Below the pieces are notes generated by a model. That model was given only the letters and a program-made list of their open reading frames with translations. It was not told the DNA's origin and made no database searches. This document shows, piece by piece, positions 24,330 to 35,060 of a DNA stretch of 64,000 nt. The DNA comes from Aplectana chamaeleonis (Eukaryota; Nematoda; Chromadorea; Rhabditida; Cosmocercidae). The position numbers were made by a program, and so were the translations under genes. The stretch spans positions 558,001-622,000 of the forward strand of contig JAPDOI010000172.1 in assembly GCA_029168955.1 (NCBI GenBank). Direction: 5' to 3'. The stretch's first letter is position 1, and each line of letters starts with the position of its first letter.

Positions 24330-24660
24330 TGATGATTCTGAATTCATGTATAATGCTTTGCCACCTTTGCAGCGCTTTGGGGTTGCATATGCACACGAAC
24401 GTACGCATATTGCCAGCGGATCCTAATGAGTTCGGACAGTGCAGCGACCAATATCCCGCTTTCGGACAATTCTCTCGCGAGGATATCCTTTTGCCCAGCG
24501 TGGTTCGCCGTTCGAACGTTCCATGCTTCAATTCGTACCTCCTTCTTCGGTGCCAAAAATCGTTTTCTCTTCTGGCCAGTAGCATTCTTCTCACCAATAC
24601 CCTGTTACACCAGCGCTGGCGCATCGGCTGCCCCGGATGCGGTAGCTTTATCATGATGTC
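24330..24660 (-). pseudogene. LINE apurinic-type endonuclease N-terminus fragment
   Basis: A minus-strand frame contains RIEAWNVRTAN followed by AGQKDILARELSES and VAALSEL. This matches the start of the endonuclease domain of non-LTR retrotransposons, where the WNVRT box is followed by a lxxxxxDIxxLxE helix-strand unit. Only the first 60-70 residues can be followed, and the rest of the element is absent here. It is on the same strand as the LINE at 29.4-31.5 kb, which lacks exactly this domain, but they are about 5 kb apart and not demonstrably one copy. Confidence 0.6.
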
Positions 24661-25074
24661 CTAATAGACTCTCCATGGTTCTACCTGAAGGTTTTCCAGC
24701 TCGTCGGTAGAAAGGGCCAACCCTCCTCCTTTCACATTCGGGCTTGGGACCGGCAACGGCAGAGTTCATAGTTGACTACTAACTATACGTTCGATTAGGA
24801 ATTCCCAACCGCAGTTTACAATATAAGTACAAGCTTCAACATTTGGTAGTTCGTGAGAGATTCAGTCATGAGACTGAGCTGCAGAAGGCGATTAGGCACG
24901 AGCGTTTGACGACGAAATGGGACTTTTAATATTGTCCCCATATTTCAAAAAGCAACATGTATGTGATCAGCCGTATTGAATTGAGTTTCACCCAACACAA
25001 TCACAAAGTCCCCTAATTCTCATCCGCCAGCTACGAAATTTTCTAGAGTCGCTAGCTTCTAGAGTTCGCTTAAT

Positions 25075-25220
25075 AATTTCAGTCCTAATGAATGGACGGG
25101 GCTGCGACGGTAGATCACATCGCGCGAATCGAAACCCCAATCTCCAATGAGGCCGCGAAAAATCGCATGGGCAGTCGCCTGATCTATTGGTCAGACTAAA
25201 TCGGAAACGGAAACTATACA
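25075..25220. repeat. Dispersed repeat (minus-oriented member)
   Basis: AATGGACGGGGCTGCGACGGTAGATCA through CGCGCGAATCGAAACCCCA to GGTCAGACTAAATCGGAAACGGAAAC is the inverse of 18690-18850. It ends about 85 bp upstream of the antimicrobial-peptide gene. Confidence 0.5.
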
Positions 25221-25284
25221 TTAGGTTCTCCTCAATAGTTAAAAACTTTCTCTAAAACTCATGAAAACATGAAATTCATGAAAT

Positions 25285-25305
25285 CGTTTTCTTTAATTTT
25301 TCAGC
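25285..25305 (+). promoter_or_regulatory. Splice acceptor abutting the start codon (probable trans-splice site)
   Basis: TTTAATTTTTCAG ends one base before the ATG at 25306. This is the standard nematode acceptor consensus placed as in spliced-leader trans-spliced genes. A cis-spliced 5' leader exon is the alternative, and no leader exon was identified. Confidence 0.6.
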
Positions 25306-28191
25306 ATGGATAAATTCCTCAGGATTTGCTTGCTTCTTCTTCTAATTGCCCTTATCTGTTCGGCAAGTCCTACCCGTAACATCCAAGTGATTGATCATGG
25401 CAGGTATGGCATAATGAGCTTCAGTCATAGCTTTTATTTGATAAGTGCTCATAGCAGAAGGCCAATCCGTGAAAGTAGTCAAGGAAAACGAAATGTCTAC
25501 AGCGAAAATAGTGGAGCGGTGATCGTAGATCGTCCCTGCCTTGGAATAATATCAACAACACACAAAATTTGACCGTTTCTTTTGCTTCGTCATCGCTGCT
25601 TTCGCCAGCAAATTGCTGTATTGCGGGCCACCAGTATTGATATGGCTGCGGACCACCCCTCATCCAGAGCACTCGTCACTTTCCCCGACTGTTCGTTCCA
25701 TTTTTTGCGGCACTCACGTCACCAGCTTAAACCCCAGTATCTCATCGGTGAACGCAAGAGGATTACGGTTTTTGTGTAGTGTACTTGAATTGCTGAGTGC
25801 TGCTTCCTATTTGAAAGACACTGACGATGCTCGGAGTGTACAACCTCCCTCTGCATCCCTGCCCGCCGCGACGGTAGGGGAGCGCAGACAGCGCGATTGG
25901 CTCTGAGAGAATCCCCGCGATTGTTCACGGATGGAATCCCCTCAGTTTCTGGCAGGGGCCGAGAGGAATCGAGCCCGGGACTATTACGGAACGATCGCGA
26001 GATTCTACCAGTTTCAAACTGTGACCGTATCGCGAATACGTCAATACATTCGGGGTATCACATCACGGAACCGCGATGAGGAAAAACCGAAGTTATCGCG
26101 GAACGATCGTGAGTTTCCGCCAGCCTCCACCTCTGATCGGACCGCTACCTATGATTCATGCCCTCTCGGTGTCTCATCCAAGCGAGTGTTGCCTGTCAGG
26201 TGAATACGAAGCTATAAGGTATTGCCCGTGCCGTATCTCGCGCTGCTTTACAAATCTGCACAACATGAAAGCGCGGGACCGGGGGGGGAACTATCACGGT
26301 ATCATCGTGGATCACGGATGCATCACGGCACTAGCGCGGAAGATTCTATCAGAGTAATTCAGAAGCATCGAATGGGTGCAGCACAACACGCAACGTGATT
26401 CTCGGTTAGTTGAACTAGAATAACAGCGGAATAGGAAATCCGAGTGGCCAACGGGTGATTCGGAGTTGGATTAGAGACGTAAGGTAAGGTATGTTACCCG
26501 TCATTACAAAACAATATTTGGAAAGCAAACTTGAATCCTTCAGCTGTAACGAAACACCCAGAATAGGAGATTGTTAAATTCCATCATTCTGTTTTCTATT
26601 AGTACGTGAGTAGTTTTCCGATTTCCCTGGCTCTGCCTGAGCTCCACCGTTTGAGCGAAACGTCCCGCAGCCGAAGAATTTTTGGAATTCATTTTGTTTG
26701 ATACTTGTTCCATTGTTCCCGTCGCAATTTTTACGCGCAATCGTGCACAAAATCATTTCGGACCGCTAACGGATTTTCGTCCCTCCCAGTCGATAAGTGT
26801 TTATGACATAACCTCCCCACGTGTAGGTAGACCCCAACACCTTGGGCACAATTCTGGTTGAGAAGCAGCATTGGAAACGCGTTAGTATCTAAAAGCGCTA
26901 GGAAACTTTCAAAATTTGTTTTCCTTCTCTTTCTCCTAGAGGAATTTATGAAAAATTGTCCTAATAACACTTGCCTGTGTTGGTGAGATATGACGTCAAG
27001 AAGCGCGGATAGATGTCAATCATCAAAATTTTGAAATTATTCTCGTAGATTTCGTTGTAGGTCGTGCAGCGCTCCTTCCGGTGCATTTAAATTGCTGCAA
27101 CCCGCGCTGTCTGTGCTCTCACACAGCCTTATCGGACAGAAATTCAGGGTGAGACTCTGTGCTGAGTGTACTGTCGGCATGGATCCTAGTGGAACTTTGC
27201 GATCCCTATTGAAGGTTGGCGCAAACTAGGTGCCATATGCTATAACATAGGTGCACCAAGTTTGAGCCAACCTTCAGCATTACTAGGATCTATGACGACT
27301 GTACAGTCAGCATGGCTCAATTTGATACTTTGCGTTCCCTATTGAGGATTGGCGCAAAATCGGTGCACGTATGTTATAACACTGTGGTTTGCAGGTTTTT
27401 AAAGTGTGTCCGAATGAGAATGGCGGCCCATGCGGCCGGCGTGCTTCGCAGGCGGCCGTCGCATTTGTCGCTCTTGGACGAGTGTTGGATTCCAACGGCG
27501 GCCATCCCCCTTCCCCTTCTGCAGAGCTGGTTGATCGGCGCACTGCTTTTTGCCAGCCGGTGCCGGCCCCGTTCGTAGTCGATGGCTGTGGGGACGTTTC
27601 GCATGCTCGTCCGACAGCGGCGAGCGCGACGGCCGCCTGTCAAGCACGCCGGCCGCGTGGGCCGCCATTCTCATTCGGAAACACATCAATTAGCTGTGTC
27701 CTTTACTATAAAATTCCACTCCAAAATTTTGTGGCATATTCTTCACTAGCGCTTGTCTCGCGCGAGAGCAGTGTTTACTTTTTGTTGAAGCTGTTCTACC
27801 CGGATGTACGTTGTATCTTTTGCCCTGGTAATAGGAACGTGTGTCACTAAAAGAAAGCGATTATCGACGTATAGTGGTGAGCCAACCCACACGCGATTAG
27901 CTTCTTTAGTAGCAATACACCGGCAGTGTCCAGGATCCCACAACTACTCGTTACCATGAATATCCACGGAACACTTCTGTTGCGAACGCTAAGTATCGGT
28001 TTTTCAACACGATTCGACTTTTCCATGCAATAATTATGTTTTTCAGTGATCTCCTGGTTCGCGTGAAGCGGCAATGGGGCTACGGCGGATGGGGATGGGG
28101 TCGTCCGTTTGGATGGGGAGGCGGCTGGTGGGGCCGTCCATATGGAATGGGTGGATGGGGCCCATGGGGAGGCAGATGGGGCTGGGGTTAA
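25306..28191 (+). CDS. NLP-29-type secreted Gly/Trp-rich antimicrobial peptide precursor
   Basis: Two exons, 25306-25403 and 28047-28191, join in phase (AG|GTATGG donor, TTTTTCAG acceptor) to give 80 residues. Residues 1-20 are a signal peptide (MDKFLR then a Leu/Ile-rich core ending ICSAS). A short propeptide follows and ends in a Lys-Arg cleavage site (RVKR). The mature part of about 39 residues starts QWGYGGWGWGRPFGW and contains 18 Gly, 10 Trp, two RP(F/Y)G units and a final Gly that could serve as amide donor. In Caenorhabditis the NLP-24 to NLP-34 epidermal antimicrobial peptides have the same layout, including a QWGYGG start after KR; those are Tyr-rich, whereas here Trp dominates. The 2.6-kb intron is long for such a gene and holds MITEs, so an extra small exon cannot be excluded. 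Confidence 0.85.
25930..26345. repeat. Short tandem duplication with GGAACGATCG words
   Basis: Two units of about 120 bp share ACGGAACGATCGCGAGATTC/GCGGAACGATCGTGAGTTTC and (T/G)CCACC(T/A) motifs. A third, weaker unit contains GGGAACTATCACGGTATCATCG. The repeat lies within the intron of the peptide gene. No coding function was seen. Confidence 0.45.
27170..27395. mobile_element. Small foldback element with a following half copy
   Basis: CTGTCGGCATGGATCCTAGTGGAACTTTGCG pairs with the inverted TACTAGGATCTATGACGACTGTACAGTC near 27290, around GGCGCAAACTAGGTGCC/GGTGCACCAAGTTTGAGCC. A second left half follows from 27300 and ends where the family R MITE starts. Related copies lie at 17295-17425 and 61130-61190. 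Confidence 0.55.
27401..27684. mobile_element. Long-TIR foldback, family R (copy 2)
   Basis: The left arm AAAGTGTGTCCGAATGAGA...GGCGGCCGTCGCATTTG and the right arm GCGACGGCCGCC...CATTCTCATTCGGAAACAC are complementary over about 100 bp. It sits in the intron of the peptide gene. The shortest clean copies (284 and about 277 bp) are this one and 43372-43648. Confidence 0.75.
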
Positions 28192-28194
28192 TAG

Positions 28195-29370
28195 TTTCTG
28201 ACCGTTCGTAACCTTTTCTCCGTTGTACTGCAACTCATTTAACTGCACGCTTCGTACTAACTTCTGTTAATGTTGTGTACTTTCCATGACACTTCACAAT
28301 TGTTCAGAACGAAATCAACGAGACTAATCAGTGATATTCTGATGTGATGCATACAACACTCATGTTTTGTCTATAAAGTGCTTGATTAATTGTTGTAATG
28401 AGAGTGTAATATAAGGCGAAGAGATGGAAATAACTTTCTACTGCCGCTGACTTTGATCTTCTTGATCTGCAGCGAAAGTCGGATACAGACAGGATGTTCA
28501 GGCTGAATTTGTACATATGTGGGATATGTGACGTTTCGATTGTCAGAGGAGGCACATGTAGGATCAGGATACTAAAAGCGCTGCATAATGACAGAGATAT
28601 GCAGCATTTTAACTGAGAAACCCTAGATCTTTTTTCTTCATATCTAATATTTTGACAGGAGCTGCAGGAAACCTACAACAACAACATATTTTCAGGTCAC
28701 AACAATGTCTTCTGTTGATTTCTCAACAGTTTTTTAGTTTTCAGTACCGCTGCAACACGACAGAACTCAACCCCAGGCGATATAGGGTCAGTACACAAAA
28801 ATGTAGAGTTAGCCTGACTTTTGCAGTTTGAATTACACTCGGGACCGCTTCTCTTGAACGGATAAACCTGGTTTTTCAAACTTCGGCTTATTCAATCCAA
28901 GCGAAGCGATCCCAAATAGAACCCGGACTGCAAAAACGGGAAATCCTCCAATATTACAGCTCCCGCCTCCGAGCATCGCTTCATTGGAGTGGAGACAGCC
29001 GATCGAGAGGTGAAAGTCAATCTAGTGCGAGAGGGTGAACTTTACCCCCCACAGTACCTCTGTTTTTGAGCCAAATTTACTTTGTTCCTTCGCGCGCTTG
29101 CGCGGATTGACGGTGGAGAGGGTGTGAGAGAAAGGAGACGCAGCATATGTGCGCAAACGCACGCGATGAACGGAAACAAATTTCACTCCGAAACAGAGGA
29201 TACGTGTGAGTTGGAAGGTGAGCGTTTTCTCAATTTTTTCATTTTTCGATTTCGGGTTTTCTTGGTCAATAAATTCAGAGAAGGAAACTATTTTGTTTTA
29301 TTTTATTTTGTTATATATTAACTGTTTTCCTTTTTATAAGTGCATGTACTTCCGATTTTTATGCCACTCC
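28195..29370. other. No supported gene
   Basis: This is the 3' flank of the peptide gene followed by unassigned sequence. I did not find a convincing AATAAA directly after the stop codon. The frame 29082-29321 on the plus strand is unrecognised. Confidence 0.4.
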
Positions 29371-29373
29371 CCC

Positions 29374-31545
29374 CTGACTTGACTTGACTTAATCGGTTGG
29401 GTTAAGCCTGACGGGGTCATTCCGCATCTTCACCGAGGTCTTCCGTCCTATTAGTCAGCCGTCCACAATTTGAACACATTCCATCCAGCTGTCACTGTTC
29501 CATTTCCTGCGGAACGAAATATTGCGACTGAACAGTCTTTCGATGCCGAGTGACTTCAAATCCTCTTTAACCAACCCAGAACTTTCGACTACGCCCAGGT
29601 GGCCGTCTCCAGACAGGATTTTAAGCATTCTTAAAGTGTGTTGTACAAGACGATCCGGCGTTTTTCTTAGTATATGCCCGAGCAGTCGAAGTCGACTTTC
29701 CATAGCTGCTTGAGATGGCATTGGGAGATGCTGGCACCTCCCTCGTGTCAAGCGTTGATGTATTGCGTCGATTTCCGTGTAAAGCTCTTCGTTATGGCAT
29801 GCACGCGGCCAGAACAATCCAAGCAAATGCCTAAAAAGCTTCCTCTCCGTGCAATCCAACCTTTCCATCTGCGTCTTCGGTGCTGCCCACGTCTCCGATC
29901 AGTACATCATGGTAGGGCGAATAGCGGATAGGTAGACGCGCAACTTGACTTCCTTCGCAATGGGAGTAGACCACAAACACTTGGTTAGAGAATTCAATGC
30001 AGATGTACCTTTCGCACATCGTTGTCGAATATCCGCTGCATAACTACCATAATTCTTCAACAAACAGCACAAATAACAGAAATCATCCACCAGTTCGATA
30101 CGTTGTCCGTCCACACAAACTCCCGTTGAAGGCCTCTGGAAGACCCTTATCTGCTTGCATTTGTCAGGACGAAGACGAAGTCCATAGGCTGCGGCATACT
30201 TCAAAACGAGGTTCACAATCCTTTGCAGTTTTGCGTTGTTTTCAGCGAATAAATAACACAATGTCGTCGGCGTACTCCAGGTCGACAAGGGAGCGTCCTG
30301 GTGTTAGGATCACGTTCGCAGGAAACTGTTCTGCTACTCTACGCATGATGTCATCAATGGCGAAGTTGAAAAGAAAAGGTCCTGCTACAGCTCCTTGCCT
30401 TTCTCCTGTTTTCGCATCGAAAGCTGACGTAAATCCGACAGGTGTACTAACTGCCGCTGTTGTTCCCCTGCTCATGTCCTCAATTTACCGAACATGCTTT
30501 CCGGGACTCTATCTGCTCGTAGAGCGTTAAGCAATCGATCACGATGAGGAGAGTCGAACGCGACTTCGAAGTTCAAAAAAGCAAGCTGTAATGGCTTCGA
30601 ATACCGCTGCCACGATTCAATTACTCTTCTCACGACGAACACTTGGTCGATGGTCGATCTTCCAGGTCGAAAACCGGCTTGCTCATCTCTGGTCGTTCCT
30701 TCAAGATGTTTGATAAGTCCCTCAAGAACGATACGTTCTAAAACCTTGTACATGACACGAAGTAGAGAGATTCCTCTGTAGTTCTTAGGATCCGTGACGG
30801 ATAGCTTCTTGTGAAGAGGTACGATGATCGCATGTCTCCACGAATCGGGTATCCTTTCGCTCATCCATATGGCACAGATGGTGTTGGTCAGTTCACGAAT
30901 CCCAGACGGAGGAAGAGCTTTCAGCACTTCAGCAGTGATGTTGTCATCTCCACCTGCCTTTCCATTCATCATTTTCCGGACACAATCCAAGACTTCAGAC
31001 TCAGTCGGCGGTTCCTCACTGAAATTGTAATGTGCTCTCTGAACATGCGGGAGCTCAGGTACTGATGGCGCTGGACAATTCAGTAGTGAACTGAAGTAAT
31101 CCTTCCATATTGGCAGCGTCGCATCACCAACTGCAACTCCATTGGTAGTGTTCAAGACAGGAGAACATCTCTTCATCTTCCCGCTATACTGTCGCAGCAA
31201 CGTGTAGGCTTTCCTCGGATTCTTTTCCTCCCAAGCCTTCTCGAACTCCATGGCTCTATACGTCCACTCTCGTTCGCGGTCATTTTTAAGCTGCCTACGC
31301 AACTTTCTCCTCAAACGCTTCTCCTCCTCGAAGTTTCCTGCAGTTCGGAGAGCACGTACCTTGTTGCAAGTAGACGTCGTTTCATCTGAGACGTAGGCGA
31401 AGTTCTTAGGCTGTACAACCAGGAGTGCCTCTTTCGAAGCGTCCTGGATGCACTTGACAAAGAATCCGCGTCGCAAAGTTTCTTGTTCGTCCGTACCCCG
31501 ATGTGAATAGAAACGCGCTGTCGACTGCTCCCCCATTTTAGATGA
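29374..31545 (-). pseudogene. Non-LTR retrotransposon (LINE) reverse transcriptase, 5'-truncated
   Basis: Minus-strand frames encode most of a LINE polymerase. An open frame of 354 codons (31536-30472) has a basic linker (RRKLRRQLKNDRE), then PDSWRHAIIVPLHKK, NYRGISLL and DEQAGFRPGRSTIDQ. Motif A reads AFLNFEVAFDS, where the catalytic Asp expected before F is Asn. A second frame carries RQGAVAGPFLFNFAIDD and the intact LEYADD of motif C (about 30260). Further frames carry LRLRPDKCKQIRV, LVDDFCYL, the CTERKLFRHLLG region and RLLGHILR thumb/C-terminal segments down to 29455. At least two frameshifts separate them. The endonuclease domain is missing, so the copy is 5'-truncated near 31540. The 3' end runs to a short AAGTC-type tandem tail (29376-29393), typical of RTE-like LINEs; the clade assignment is inference. 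Confidence 0.88.
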
Positions 31546-32134
31546 ATTTCAATTAAAGGTTAGCTTCAAATACAGAATCAATCGGGGCAAGGTTTTGGAT
31601 TCCCGATGTTGAACTGTTTGCAGTTCCAGCAGAGATTTTAACTACTATAACACCAGATATGTATTCATATCTCAAACTGCAGCATTGTCAATCGAATTGC
31701 CGCTTCCACAATCACTGATACGCTCTATAAAACGTCGTAATTCACATCATTCGAGGCTCGAGCGGCGCGCGCGACGCCTCAGCCTCCGTCTGCTCTCCGC
31801 TCTCTCACTGTCTCTAACCTCCGCTCCGCACCAACAAGCGTAGGAACCATGCGAATTTCGTCTTTTCACATCCTGTATGTATAATCCTCATGTTCAGAGT
31901 TATTATTATTTACGTCCTCTGTCAAGCCAACCCCTTCTAAAATTCGTACTAGTGCGGCATCGCTGGCATCGCCGCGTGATTGGCGAAGAAATTAAAGATC
32001 AAATTTTAATAGGTTCGTGAGGCTTGGAGCACACGAAGCTGATCTTTTGAGCTTTCCAGTGCGATTAAAAAACACGGTGATCTTGAACGGCTTGACAGCA
32101 CCTCTTCCAGAGGCAGGCCCCCTCTCTGAGATTT

Positions 32135-32605
32135 TTGGCCGCGAAATAGCCGGGATATAGCCCACCAGGCACCGCAGCGGCTCCTGTAGGGCTACTTCCC
32201 GGCTATTCCGTGGCTGTTTCTCGGCTTTTCACGGAGCGGACAAGAAATAGCCCGGAAATAGCCGAGAAATACCCAGAAGTAAACGAAAATTAACCACGAC
32301 GCGACCGTCGCCGGCTCGCAGAGCCACCATCTGGGGCCGCCAGCGCTCGGGCGGGGCCTCCAGAGGCTAAACGAGGTCAAAGTACCTGAAACTTGGGTAT
32401 TTGAACCGACGGAGGTGCTGACAACTGAATCATGCCTCTGGAATGCTCCGTATATCTGCCGGGAGAGCATTATTTCTCGGCCATTTCTCGGCTATTTCGC
32501 GGCGAACATTATTTGGCGGCTATTTAGCGGCTATTATGCGACAAGCAGGAGTTTTGCAATTATTTCGCGGCTATTTCGCGGCTGTTTCTCGGCCAATACT
32601 CTCAG
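32135..32605. repeat. Foldback built from CGGCTATTTCGCGGC iterations
   Basis: Words of the type GAAATAGCCGGGA and CGGCTATTTCTCGG occur many times. The left half is mostly in one orientation and the right half (32475-32605) in the other: CTCGGCTATTTCGCGGC, GGCGGCTATTTAGCGG, CGCGGCTGTTTCTCGG. The centre carries a SINE-like tail at 32391-32440. No gene is present. Confidence 0.6.
32391..32440 (-). repeat. SINE-like tail with B-box word
   Basis: ACTTGGGTATTTGAACCGACGG recurs with small changes at 41921, 43153 and 62031. On the minus strand it gives GTYGGTTCAANYACCCAAG, which resembles a pol III B box. The short conserved extent suggests the remains of a tRNA-derived SINE. Confidence 0.35.
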
Positions 32606-33135
32606 AGTTGCATCCAGAATCCAGTACATGTAGACGTCCATGTATGGTGGTGCCTGATTTCCTCGTCTTGTAGACGACATCTCTACAAGAGTCATCCAGC
32701 TTCTATAACGCTGCGACTCCTGGCTTTGGAAAGACCGTTGTAGTCACAGTTTTGGGCCAGAAAGTAACTCAACTTTGAATGATCATCACATAATAAATGT
32801 AAATTTTTGTAGTGTATATAAATGAATTCCGTACATTCGCCGCGAGTAGCCATGGTATCGGTTTTTTTTGCGCTGAGCTTTTCTCTAATATTTTGCTGGA
32901 ATGGCATCTGATGTTGTCTCATACAAGCAATGGAGTGGCCGAGATATTTCTCGTTAGTATTCCAATCTCGCAAAAATCCAAAAATAGTTTCTTATGCAAT
33001 CTGACCTCTCTCAAATGACACATTCCGATAGCCGCGAACTAATTGCGGCACCGAAGGTTGACCTCAAGAAGAGGTGTTCTTGGCATAGGGGTGTACTTCA
33101 AGTAGAGAGTGTAATTTCAATTTTCAGGCCTCTAT

Positions 33136-33624
33136 TTAAAGGCAGTGCTCACTATGATTTTTGTCTCCGAGTTTCTCACATAAAACAATGCGTTAGCCTC
33201 CAAGTGTCACCAAAATTACGAAGAAACGGCGAGAAACGCATTAAAACGTCGTATTTCAGTGACATTATTCTATAGCAAGGACTAGTTGTCCGGTTGGGTG
33301 AACATGTTCATAATGGTTGTTACCGGTGGGGAATTGTGTCAATCGAAAATAGAAGAATATTTTATGCGTTAGATTAGTTAGGGCCCTAGGGAAATAATGG
33401 AGCAATTTAGAGTAGAGAATTGCAAAGGACGGGCTCACAAAAGATTTCATTGTCACAACAAACACTTCCTGTTATATTTAAGAGGCGGGGTGACACTTAA
33501 GGATCTCGTGTACTTCTGGTCCGTTTTTCTTAGTTTCTCCGTCATTTTACTTCTTCTCGGGGGTCAATTATTCGATTTCGCGAATAATCTCAAAATTGAA
33601 GATTATCGTGAACACTGCTTTTAA
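33136..33624 (+). mobile_element. TTAA-MITE family B (copy 1)
   Basis: The element starts TTAA-AGGCAGTGCTCACTATGATTTT and ends AAGATTATCGTGAACACTGCTT-TTAA. The interior contains ACATAAAACAATGCGTTxGCCTCCAAGT and CGAGAAACGCATTAAAACGTCG, both shared with 54872-55303. Its right TTAA (33621-33624) is shared with the next copy. Confidence 0.75.
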
Positions 33625-34111
33625 AGGCAGTGTTCACGATAATCTTCAAATTTGAAATTAATGGCTGGATCGATTGTTTGGCCCCCGGGTAGAACTGAAT
33701 TGACAAAGAAATCGAGAAAAATGCACTAGAAGCACACGAAATCCATTACTCTCACCCCGCCTCTTTACTCTCACAGGAACTGTTCGTTGTGACCATGAAA
33801 TTCATTCTGGGCCCGTCCTTTGCAATGATCTGCTTTCTGTTGTTCTGTTCTTTGCTTCGGACCCTAATTAAAAATGTTTTGCAGAAAATGTTCTTTCGTT
33901 TCGGTCAACCACATTTTACACCGGTGACTACCACCGTGGACATGTTTATCCAACCGGACAACTAGTCCAGGCCGGAGAATGCAATCACTGAAATAAGGCG
34001 TTTTAGTGCGTTTCTTGCCGTTTCTTCGTAGTTTCGGTAACGCTTGGTGACCAAAGCACTGTTTTGAGTGGAAAACTCGCGAACGAAAATCATCGTGAAC
34101 ACTGCCTCTAA
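33621..34111 (-). mobile_element. TTAA-MITE family B (copy 2, inverted)
   Basis: This is an inverted partner of copy 1. It begins TTAA-AGGCAGTGTTCACGATAATCTTC and ends GAAAATCATCGTGAACACTGCCT-CTAA. Together the two copies make a palindrome of about 976 bp centred on the shared TTAA. Confidence 0.7.
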
Positions 34112-34219
34112 GATGTACTTCTAACAGAGGGTGTACTTCAAATACTCAGTTATCTGTTTTTGGTGTACTTCTATTAGAGGTGTTCGTCAACTAGAGGTGT
34201 ACTTGCGATAGAGGGAATA

Positions 34220-34925
34220 CGGCATAATGAGAAGTCTTTACCAAACACATAAAAATTTTCATCTAAGTAAGCTCATACTTTTTGCGAATATTTCGAAATG
34301 AATTTCAAAAGTTTTACACTCCATTTTTGAATAGAGATCGACCGAATTTAAGTTCACCCTCACCCTCCTCTTATCTCGCTCAGATGAGTTCGGACGGAGC
34401 AAGCAGCCGAGCGGTCAGTGATGTATATACCAGTGAATAGGAGGTTTGGGCACGATAAGCCTGATAAGCCTTTCTTCGGCTGGCTCAAAATGAGGGAGAA
34501 CGGCTATGAATACATCCACTCTCACACACACAGAATAAGGAAAATATCAGGCTGATCGAAAATCGCCCAAGACCTCTATAATCAGAGTTATGGCTCCTCA
34601 AAGATGCCTACATTTTGAGGGTGAACAATTGGTGCACGTGTTGCCTCAGGCTTCTATTTCTTTTCATTCGCACTCATTGCGCGAGAGCGAGTCAGGACAA
34701 GGAGGCAGTCTAGCAATGGACTGAAGAACGACGACTTGGTGAGAATTCATTCATCCATCTAGCCGCTAAGTTCTTCGGAAAAATTCGGAAAATCTGGTAG
34801 AGGGTGTGGCCAGTGGTGGCGAGCAAAGGAGGTAGGGAATGTGAAGTTCGCCAATATCTCGCCTATTTCGAGGAAAAAGAGATCCGGCACTTGGCAAGTG
34901 TTACATAGGAGGGGTGCACTATACA
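34220..34925. other. No supported gene
   Basis: Unassigned sequence between the palindromic MITE pair and the mariner remnant. No motif or clear repeat was seen. Confidence 0.4.
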
Positions 34926-34929
34926 ATCA

Positions 34930-35060
34930 AATAAAAATCACAGAATTCATGCCTGAGGGTGCACCGTGCCTTTAAGGCGATCAAGCTAAGCCAGATACAC
35001 GTCGCTGTTGATGTTGAATTGCCGCTTGCCCTTTCTGTCATAGATTCTCCATTGTTGTCT
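34930..35060 (-). pseudogene. Mariner transposase, downstream half
   Basis: On the minus strand, just beyond the MITE, one frame reads FNINSDVYLA, an in-frame TAG, then LDRLK. This corresponds to the mariner segment that follows the second catalytic region (canonical INxDxYxxxLxRL). It continues directly from the fragment at 35701-36330 once the MITE is removed. The remaining C-terminal part, including the last catalytic Asp, is not recognisable. Confidence 0.6.

Larger units (their letters stand above)
33062..34220. repeat. GTGTACTTCTATTAGAGG repeat, split by an insertion
   Basis: Words of the type GGGTGTACTTCAAGTAGAG occur at 33068-33130, stop at the MITE palindrome, and resume at 34112-34210. 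The palindrome at 33136-34111 therefore lies within this pre-existing repeat. A related uninterrupted cluster is at 17436-17545. Confidence 0.5.

Noticed and set aside
27847..28248. 133-codon minus-strand frame over the Gly/Trp exon
   Set aside because: It is the antisense shadow of the GGC/TGG-rich coding exon of the peptide gene.
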